Below, one piece after another: positions 6,682 through 12,357 of a stretch of DNA of 12,357 bases. A program made the position numbers and the translations under genes. The notes under the pieces were generated by a model. That model saw only the letters and a list, made by a program, of their open reading frames with translations. It was not told where the DNA came from and ran no database searches. How positions within the stretch are numbered: position 1 is the stretch's first letter; each line of letters begins with the position of its first letter. This stretch comes from an uncultured Gammaproteobacteria bacterium (lineage in GTDB: Bacteria > Pseudomonadota > Gammaproteobacteria > Steroidobacterales > JABDMI01): contig CALHVH010000117.1 in assembly GCA_938039225.1 (NCBI GenBank), positions 1-12,357 on the forward strand, read 5' to 3'.

Positions 6682-7842
6682 ATGAAATACTTACGCTTTG
6701 TAATGACAAACCTAAAACGTAATAAAACACGTTTGTTGTTTACCTTCTTGTCGATAATGACTGCATTTTTGATGTTTGGTTTATTGTCAGCCTTAAAAAT
6801 AGCCTTTAGTGCTGGTGCGGATATTGCCGGTAAGGATCGATTGCTAACATTGCATAAAGTGACTTTTACACAGCCTTTGCCAATTAGTTATGGTCGACAA
6901 ATTGAGAATATTGATGGGGTAGAAATCGTTTCTCATCAAACCTGGTTTGGGGGTATTTATAAAGATCCGCGAAATCAATTACCTTTATTTCCAGTTGAGC
7001 CAGAAAAGCATTTGCAAATTTATCCTGAGCTTAAATTACTTGAAGGTAATTTGGATGATTGGGTTAGTAATCGCCAAGGTTTACTTGTGAGTAAGTCTTT
7101 AGCCGATCGTTTTGCTGAAGAATGGAAGGTAGGTGATCGTATTCCGATACAAACGTCCATATGGCGTAAAAAAGATGGCACAAACACTTATGATTTTGAC
7201 TTTGTAGGAATCTATCAGTTAGGAGAGGATCTTGACGATGGAGGAATGCTTATGAATTATAAGTATTTTGATGAGAGTAGAGCTTTTGGTGGTGGCACAG
7301 TTGGCTGGTATGTTCTTAAAATTGCCAATCCTGATGATTCCGCACAAATTGCTAAAGAAGTTGATAAACTTTTTGAAAATTCTTCTGCTGAAACTAAAAC
7401 TTCCACCGAAGAAGCTTTTGCTAAATCCTTTGCAGGTCAAATTGGTGATATTGGAAAAATTATTAATGCGGTTGTAAGCGCGGTATTTTTTACCATGTTA
7501 TTAGTGGTAGCAAATACGATGTCGCAATCCATACGCGAGAGAACAGGAGAAATTGGTGTGCTTAAAACACTGGGTTTTTCTGATAGTAAAGTAATGTGGA
7601 TGGTTATTTTGGAAGCTTTGTTTATTACACTAATCTCAGCGGCGGTTGGCTTGCTTTTAGCGAAGTTATTTGTTGATAACGCGGATTCAGTACGCAAATA
7701 TTTCCCCATTTTTTATATCCAGCAAAAGGATATTGTTGTTGGCTTAATCATCGCCGCAGTTATGGGAGTTATTGCTGGTTTAATGCCTGCAATGCAAGCA
7801 TTAAGATTAAAAATTGTTGACGCAATGCGTAAGGTGGCTTGA
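6682..7842 (+). CDS. FtsX/MacB-type ABC permease, first of a pair
   Basis: The 386-residue protein has one N-terminal membrane helix (about 18-41), a periplasmic MacB_PCD-like domain (about 45-255) and three C-terminal helices (about 260-283, 305-330, 350-374). The cytoplasmic segment SQSIRERTGEIGVLKTLGFS (281-300) after the second helix is the conserved FtsX coupling region that docks on the ATPase. The C-terminus ends AMQALRLKIVDAMRKVA, as is usual for the family. GAGGTG (6671-6676) lies five bases before the ATG. The next permease gene begins one base after the stop codon, which suggests translational coupling and a heterodimeric permease. Its periplasmic domain differs strongly from that of the second permease, so the two are probably not exchangeable. 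Confidence 0.9.
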   Translation: MKYLRFVMTNLKRNKTRLLFTFLSIMTAFLMFGLLSALKIAFSAGADIAGKDRLLTLHKVTFTQPLPISYGRQIENIDGVEIVSHQTWFGGIYKDPRNQLPLFPVEPEKHLQIYPELKLLEGNLDDWVSNRQGLLVSKSLADRFAEEWKVGDRIPIQTSIWRKKDGTNTYDFDFVGIYQLGEDLDDGGMLMNYKYFDESRAFGGGTVGWYVLKIANPDDSAQIAKEVDKLFENSSAETKTSTEEAFAKSFAGQIGDIGKIINAVVSAVFFTMLLVVANTMSQSIRERTGEIGVLKTLGFSDSKVMWMVILEALFITLISAAVGLLLAKLFVDNADSVRKYFPIFYIQQKDIVVGLIIAAVMGVIAGLMPAMQALRLKIVDAMRKVA

Positions 7843-7843
7843 G

Positions 7844-9034
7844 ATGAATTCAATCACACAATTACTAAAAGTTCTTTTGATGAATTTTAGAAGTATTCCA
7901 CAACGTTGGGGTTCTTCTTTAGTAGCTATTGCTGGCATTGCTGGCGTAGTTGCTGTGTTTGTTACCGTTCTCTCTATTGCAAATGGGCTTAAAGACACAG
8001 TTACCAAAGGGGGCGCTGATGATGTCTTATTTATTCTTGGAGCGGCTGCTAATTCTGAGCTGAATAGTGGGGTAAGCAGTCAAGAATTAATTGCGATTGA
8101 AGAGCTTACTGGTGTAGAAACTGATACATCTGGAAAGCTAATGATCTCACCAGAGCTATTTGTGATTGTGGATTTGAAAAAGAAAAGTACGGGTCTAGAT
8201 GCCAATGTACCTTTACGAGGGGTTTCGGATAAGGCTTTTCAGTTAAGACCTAATTATAAAATTATACAAGGACGAAATTTTACTTCGGGATTAAACGAAA
8301 TCGTGATTGGTAAAGGTTTAATGGATACTTATCAAGGACTAGACCTGGGTAGTGAAATAAAGTGGGGCAAAAACGTTTGGACAGTAGTCGGTATATTTTC
8401 AGATGATGGTTCAATGGCAGAATCTGAAGTGTGGTCCGATATCGGAGTGCTGCAGTCAGCCTATAATCGAAATAATAATTATTCTTCTGTTCGTGTAAAA
8501 ATTACTAATCCAGACTTATTGTCGAGTATTAATGAACAGGTAGAGGCAAACCCTAAATTAGTACTCTCCGTGAAATCTGAGCAAGACTATCTATCTGAGC
8601 AAACGGAGATTATGAATGTTGTAATCAATACCATAGGCTTCATACTTGCCATTCTTATGGGAATCGCCGCATCCTTTGGTGCCATTAATACCATGTATAC
8701 GGCCGTTTCAACTCGCACAAGAGAAATTGCCACTTTAAGAGCGCTTGGTTTCAAACGCTCATCAATTGTATTTTCAGTGCTATCAGAATCATTGCTTTTA
8801 GGCTTGTTAGGCGGATTACTTGGAGGAATTTTGGCCTATTTATTCTTCAATGGCTTTAAAGTAAGCACTTTAAGTTGGTCAAGCTTTACGCAAGTAGCTT
8901 TTACCTTCAAAGTAACTTTTGAATTACTAACAACAGGTATCGTTGTCGCCCTTATAATAGGCTTAATCGGTGGGTTATTGCCAAGCTTTAGGGCTGCAAG
9001 AATACCAATTTCACAAGCACTAAGAGAATTATAA
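7844..9034 (+). CDS. FtsX/MacB-type ABC permease, second of a pair
   Basis: The start at 7844 is one base after the preceding stop and has AAGG/GG ribosome-like bases in the end of the upstream gene. An in-frame ATG at 7814 would overlap that gene and add ten residues. The 396-residue product has the standard layout: helix about 25-48, periplasmic domain about 50-255, helices about 258-285, 311-335 and 360-382. The coupling segment TAVSTRTREIATLRALGFKR (286-305) and the terminal LPSFRAARIPISQALREL are canonical. With the first permease it probably forms the heterodimer of the exporter. It has longer glycine-rich stretches in its third helix (LLGLLGGLLGGIL), common in MacB-like permeases. The substrate is unknown. 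Confidence 0.92.
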   Translation: MNSITQLLKVLLMNFRSIPQRWGSSLVAIAGIAGVVAVFVTVLSIANGLKDTVTKGGADDVLFILGAAANSELNSGVSSQELIAIEELTGVETDTSGKLMISPELFVIVDLKKKSTGLDANVPLRGVSDKAFQLRPNYKIIQGRNFTSGLNEIVIGKGLMDTYQGLDLGSEIKWGKNVWTVVGIFSDDGSMAESEVWSDIGVLQSAYNRNNNYSSVRVKITNPDLLSSINEQVEANPKLVLSVKSEQDYLSEQTEIMNVVINTIGFILAILMGIAASFGAINTMYTAVSTRTREIATLRALGFKRSSIVFSVLSESLLLGLLGGLLGGILAYLFFNGFKVSTLSWSSFTQVAFTFKVTFELLTTGIVVALIIGLIGGLLPSFRAARIPISQALREL

Positions 9035-9045
9035 AAGGCTGTTTA

Positions 9046-9375
9046 ATGACAAACGACGAAAATAAACCTGTAATTAATGAAGAGTTAAAAGCCCGTTTAA
9101 AAGATCAAAATATTTGGATTCATTTACTCCATTTACTTTTATACGGTGTGGCATTCTTTCTTTCCGTATGGATTTTGTTAGGAATGGTTATTCTGCATTT
9201 TATTTTAAGACTTTTAACTGGCGAGCCAAATCCAGAATTACAAAAATTTGGCAAAAGTATGAGTATATATCTTGCTCAAATTATTCAGTTCGCCAGTTTC
9301 AATTCTGATGAAAAGCCTTTTCCGCTTTCCGAGTGGCCAAACGGTTCTTCGCCATTAAATGATGAAGAAGAATAA
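9046..9375 (+). CDS. DUF4389 family small membrane protein
   Basis: The 109-residue protein has one long hydrophobic segment, about 25-56, which could be one helix or a re-entrant pair. The motif RLLTGEPNPELQKFGKSMSIYLAQIIQFASFNSDEKPFPLSEWP is the hallmark of DUF4389 proteins as I recall them. The polar N-terminus and acidic C-terminal tail probably face the cytoplasm. Its function is not established. It starts 11 bases after the second permease with AAGG upstream, so it is in the exporter operon, and fadH follows 43 bases later. DUF4389 proteins occur in many gammaproteobacteria outside this context, so a specific link with the exporter is not certain. Confidence 0.8.
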   Translation: MTNDENKPVINEELKARLKDQNIWIHLLHLLLYGVAFFLSVWILLGMVILHFILRLLTGEPNPELQKFGKSMSIYLAQIIQFASFNSDEKPFPLSEWPNGSSPLNDEEE

Positions 9376-9418
9376 TTTACATTCCCTATTAAAAACATAA
9401 AAGTAAAGAAGACCATAT

Positions 9419-11446
9419 ATGACGCAGGCTTATCCACACTTATTTCAACCTTTAGATTTGGGCTTTACTACATTACGAAATCGTTCGCTGATGGGTTCAA
9501 TGCATACTGGGCTAGAAGACAGCCGTAAAGATTTTCCTCGCTTGGCAGCTTACTTTGCAGAAAGAGCAAAAAACGATGTTGGATTAATCGTTACTGGTGG
9601 CTTTGCACCCAATATCCGTGGCTGGTTAAGTCCAATGGGTGGGAAACTCTCTTCACGTCTAGAAGTGGGTAGACATAAGCTCATTACAAATGCCGTTCAC
9701 GATGAGGGTGGTAAAATTTGTATGCAGATATTGCATGCAGGTCGATATGGTTATTCACCGTTTAATGTATCGGCTTCTAATATTCAATCGCCAATCACAC
9801 CGTTTAAACCAAAGGCGCTTTCTACCAAAGGTGTTTATAAACAAATTGATGCCTATGTAAACTCAGCTGCTCTTGCCCGTGATGCTGGTTATGATGGTGT
9901 AGAGATTATGGGGTCGGAAGGTTATTTTATTAACCAGTTTTTAGTGACTCATACCAATAACCGTCAGGATGAATGGGGTGGCTCATTTGAAAACCGTATG
10001 CGGCTGCCAGTTGAAATTGTACGCCGTACGCGTGAAAAAGTTGGTCCTGACTTTATTCTTATTTACCGACTATCAATGTTGGATTTGGTTAAAGAAGGCC
10101 AAACTTGGGAAGAAATTGTAACGCTAGCAAAAGCTATCGAAGCTGCAGGCGCAACCATAATAAATACGGGCATCGGTTGGCATGAAGCGCGTATACCGAC
10201 GATTGGTACGATGGTACCTCGTGGTGGCTTTTCCTTTGTGACTAAGCGAATGAAAGAACATGTAAACATTCCATTAGTTACTACGAATCGAATTAATGCT
10301 CCACAAATTGCAGAAGATATTTTAGCCAGTGGTGCCGCCGATATGGTCTCTATGGCCAGACCATTTTTAGCTGATGAAGCTTTTATGTCTAAAGCTAAAG
10401 ATAATCGTGCAGATGAAATTAATACTTGTATTGCCTGTAACCAAGCGTGTTTAGATCATACCTTCCAAAAGAAAATTGCCAGTTGTTTGGTTAATCCACG
10501 TGCTTGTCATGAAACTGAGCTTAATATCACAGTTGCAGAAAAATCCAAGCGTATTGCTGTTGTAGGTGCTGGTCCTGCTGGCTTGGCTGCATCTACAAAC
10601 TTAGCCAAGCGAGGTCATAGTGTTGATTTATTTGATGGAGCTTCTGAGATTGGTGGTCAGTTTAATATGGCTAAGCTTGTTCCTGGTAAAGAAGAATTTT
10701 ATGAAACTTTACGTTACTTCGATAAGCAACTTGAGCTTTGCAAGGTTAATGTTAATTTAAATACCCGAGTTTCGGCCGATGATTTAATTAAGCAAAACTA
10801 TGATGAAGTCATTATTGCTACCGGTGTGTCTCCACGGGAGTTAAATATCAACGGTATCGATCATCCAAAAGTATTGTCTTATATCGAGGTCTTACGTGAT
10901 AAAAAAGAAGTGGGTAAAAAAGTTGCTTTGATAGGTGCCGGTGGTATTGGATTTGATATTGCAGAGTATCTCAGTCATACCGGAACTTCTCCTGCTCTTG
11001 ATACAGAGTTATTTATGGATGAGTGGGGTGTAGATATGAGCCTTACAAATCGTGGCGGTTTGAAAAAGCATCAACACATTCCAGAAAACCCAAGAGAAAT
11101 TTATTTACTGCAACGTAAAGTTAGTAAAGTAGGCAAAGGCTTAGGTAAAACTACAGGTTGGATTCACCGTTTATCGCTTAAAGCCCGTGAGGTGAATATG
11201 ATACCTGGTGTTCAATACGACAAAATTGATGATCAAGGTTTGCATATTACTGTTGCAGGTGAAGCTCGAGTCCTTGATGTGGATAATATTGTGATTTGTG
11301 CTGGGCAAGTTCCGCTACGTGATTTACAAGAACCTTTAGAAGCCGCTGGTATGAAAGTACATTTAGTGGGAGGTTCCGATGTGGCAGCTGAGTTAGATGC
11401 GAAACGTGCCATAAATCAAGCAACTCGTTTAGCAGCTGTAATTTAA
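9419..11446 (+). CDS. fadH: 2,4-dienoyl-CoA reductase (NADPH), FadH type
   Basis: At 675 residues it is close to the E. coli enzyme (672). The N-terminal part, about 1-330, is an Old Yellow Enzyme TIM barrel that binds FMN. Y169 (EGYFINQF) and H255 (GIGWHEARIPTI) match the catalytic Tyr and His of FadH. C337-x2-C340-x3-C344-x11-C356 (CIACNQACLDHTF, then ASCLVNPRACHE) forms the 4Fe-4S site. The C-terminal part has the FAD motif VVGAGPAGLAAS (381-392) and a second nucleotide motif ALIGAGGIGFD (503-513) for NADPH. The enzyme reduces 2,4-dienoyl-CoA from unsaturated fatty acids during beta-oxidation, in the cytoplasm. A purine-rich AAAGAAGA precedes the ATG. No promoter is evident in the 43-base gap before it, so readthrough from the exporter operon is possible. 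Confidence 0.95.
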   Translation: MTQAYPHLFQPLDLGFTTLRNRSLMGSMHTGLEDSRKDFPRLAAYFAERAKNDVGLIVTGGFAPNIRGWLSPMGGKLSSRLEVGRHKLITNAVHDEGGKICMQILHAGRYGYSPFNVSASNIQSPITPFKPKALSTKGVYKQIDAYVNSAALARDAGYDGVEIMGSEGYFINQFLVTHTNNRQDEWGGSFENRMRLPVEIVRRTREKVGPDFILIYRLSMLDLVKEGQTWEEIVTLAKAIEAAGATIINTGIGWHEARIPTIGTMVPRGGFSFVTKRMKEHVNIPLVTTNRINAPQIAEDILASGAADMVSMARPFLADEAFMSKAKDNRADEINTCIACNQACLDHTFQKKIASCLVNPRACHETELNITVAEKSKRIAVVGAGPAGLAASTNLAKRGHSVDLFDGASEIGGQFNMAKLVPGKEEFYETLRYFDKQLELCKVNVNLNTRVSADDLIKQNYDEVIIATGVSPRELNINGIDHPKVLSYIEVLRDKKEVGKKVALIGAGGIGFDIAEYLSHTGTSPALDTELFMDEWGVDMSLTNRGGLKKHQHIPENPREIYLLQRKVSKVGKGLGKTTGWIHRLSLKAREVNMIPGVQYDKIDDQGLHITVAGEARVLDVDNIVICAGQVPLRDLQEPLEAAGMKVHLVGGSDVAAELDAKRAINQATRLAAVI

Positions 11447-11465
11447 GAATGATCTAATTTAAAAA

Positions 11466-11543
11466 ACTGTCATTCCCACGAAGGTGGGAATCTGTTCAAT
11501 TAAAGAGATTGCCACGATTTCTACGAACTCTCGCAATGACAGT
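11466..11543. repeat. 78-bp miniature inverted-repeat element
   Basis: Perfect 9-bp terminal inverted repeats ACTGTCATT (11466-11474) and AATGACAGT (11535-11543) bound a 78-base element. Inside its left end is a strong hairpin ATTCCCAC (11472-11479) / GTGGGAAT (11484-11491) with loop GAAG. The right half, read on the minus strand, starts TGTCATTGCGAG and continues to GTGGCAATCTC. These are sequences I recall from widespread dispersed repeats with TGTCATT ends. The element fills most of the gap between fadH and the next gene. It may act as a terminator for fadH or carry promoter function; read leftwards its hairpin is followed by a T run (complement of 11461-11466). Confidence 0.75.
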
Positions 11544-11577
11544 ATTAATTTGACGTTGAATTTTCCGAGAAGAATAA

Positions 11578-12348
11578 TTGCAAAACCAATTAGCCTTAGA
11601 GTTTCCAAGCACAACTGAGACGAGTTATACCATTCGTCTTAGTAAGCGTGCTAAGCGTTTATCAATTTATTTACATAACTCTGGTAAAGTTGAAATTGTC
11701 GCTCCTCACAGAGCATCGCAAAAGCGAATTCAGACTTTTATTCATGAGCATAAGTCTTGGATTGAAAAAAATAAAATCAAACTCTCTGAAAAATCTCAGT
11801 TTAAAGATAGATCAACTCGTCCTGATACTATAAGTCTGGTTTTTTTAAACAAAGTTTGGCGAGTGGTGTATAAGCCTTCAGCAAAAAAACTCATTGAACA
11901 TGAAGATTGGATTGAGCTACCCTCTGAAAAATCTGATACTGAATGCGTAAAGTTAATTGCAAAATGGTTAAAGAAAAAAGCTGAAGATTTTATAACACCT
12001 TTAATGCAAAGTTTAAGCGAAGAAACATTATTAAAATATCGCAAGCTAACTTTTAGAGGTCAAAAAACTCGTTGGGGTAGTTGCTCACCGAATGGGTCTA
12101 TTAATTTAAATTACTGTTTACTCTTTCTAAGCGAAGACTATGTTCGTTATGTCTTAATTCATGAGCTCTGTCATTTACAAGAATTAAATCATTCTAGAGC
12201 GTTTTGGAGTTTAGTAAAAAGCTTTGAGCCAAAATATAAAAGGCTGGATAAAAAACTCAATGATTATTGGGTAAACTTGCCAGCGTGGTTGGATCTGCGT
12301 TTCGAGAAAGCAAAGGGTGATCAGGAGCTGGTTATTCTAAATGTCTAA
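11578..12348 (+). CDS. YgjP-type (DUF45) zinc metallopeptidase, TTG start
   Basis: The 256-residue protein carries KTRWGSCS (about 163-170) and the zinc motif HELCHLQELNHSRAFW, with H195, E196, H199 and H205, typical of the YgjP/DUF45 family (M48-like, related to SprT/WLM). The N-terminal half contains the family's RLSKRAKRLSIYLHNSGKVEIVAP and is basic. An in-frame TAA (11575-11577) sits directly before the TTG at 11578, and no ATG occurs early in the frame, so TTG is the likely start, with GAGAAG upstream as ribosome site. No signal peptide or membrane helix is visible, so it should be cytoplasmic. The role of this family is poorly known; it often sits near restriction or repair genes elsewhere, but not here. 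The last bases of the window (12349-12357) hold only A-rich sequence. Confidence 0.87.
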   Translation: MQNQLALEFPSTTETSYTIRLSKRAKRLSIYLHNSGKVEIVAPHRASQKRIQTFIHEHKSWIEKNKIKLSEKSQFKDRSTRPDTISLVFLNKVWRVVYKPSAKKLIEHEDWIELPSEKSDTECVKLIAKWLKKKAEDFITPLMQSLSEETLLKYRKLTFRGQKTRWGSCSPNGSINLNYCLLFLSEDYVRYVLIHELCHLQELNHSRAFWSLVKSFEPKYKRLDKKLNDYWVNLPAWLDLRFEKAKGDQELVILNV

Positions 12349-12357
12349 ATAAAAAAA

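Noticed and set aside
6682..9034. Permease pair as a single frameshifted or split gene
   Set aside because: Each frame encodes a complete four-helix FtsX-type permease with its own periplasmic domain and conserved C-terminus, so these are two genes.
9376..9418. Separate promoter for fadH with TTTACA as -35
   Set aside because: No acceptable -10 box lies at 16-18 bases spacing before the start codon.

Overview
The window looks like chromosomal DNA of an AT-rich gammaproteobacterium. This rests on a polynucleotide phosphorylase tail, a true TatD-type (not YcfH-type) nuclease, a FadH-type 2,4-dienoyl-CoA reductase, a DUF4389 protein and short palindromic dispersed repeats between genes. A marine or free-living relative of the Oceanospirillales/Kangiella area is a guess from style only. 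No rRNA, tRNA, CRISPR array, integrase or transposase is visible.

Layout. 1-146 (+) is the C-terminus of pnp, followed by a hairpin-rich repeat-like stretch and a strong intrinsic terminator. 299-332 holds a second terminator that works on the minus strand, and 333-577 is a palindrome-rich spacer. 578-1393 (-) is a membrane-anchored LytTR-type transcription regulator. Divergent from it, 1499-2146 (+) is a small outer-membrane beta-barrel protein. 2147-2383 is an intergenic region with two inverted copies of a GC-rich palindrome (REPIN-like). 2384-3805 (-) is an M20 metallopeptidase, downstream of and probably cotranscribed with tatD (3848-4627, -).

From 4724 onward (+) is a compact operon: HlyD/MacA-type membrane fusion protein, MacB/LolD-type ATPase, two different FtsX/MacB-type permeases, and a small DUF4389 membrane protein. 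It is followed after only 43 bp by fadH (9419-11446). A 78-bp miniature inverted-repeat element (11466-11543) separates fadH from a YgjP-type zinc metallopeptidase (11578-12348) that starts with TTG.

How the parts work together. The fusion protein, ATPase and two permeases form an inner-membrane ABC exporter of the MacAB/mechanotransmission class with a heterodimeric permease. No outer-membrane factor is encoded here, so a TolC-like channel would have to come from elsewhere. The substrate is unknown. The LytTR regulator and the barrel protein share a 105-bp divergent intergenic region, which makes a regulator-target pair plausible but unproven. Most genes are ordinary housekeeping or accessory families. 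The least explained parts are the non-coding spacers at 147-577, 2147-2383 and 11447-11577, and the exporter with its DUF4389 companion. I do not see convincing evidence for a wholly new system.
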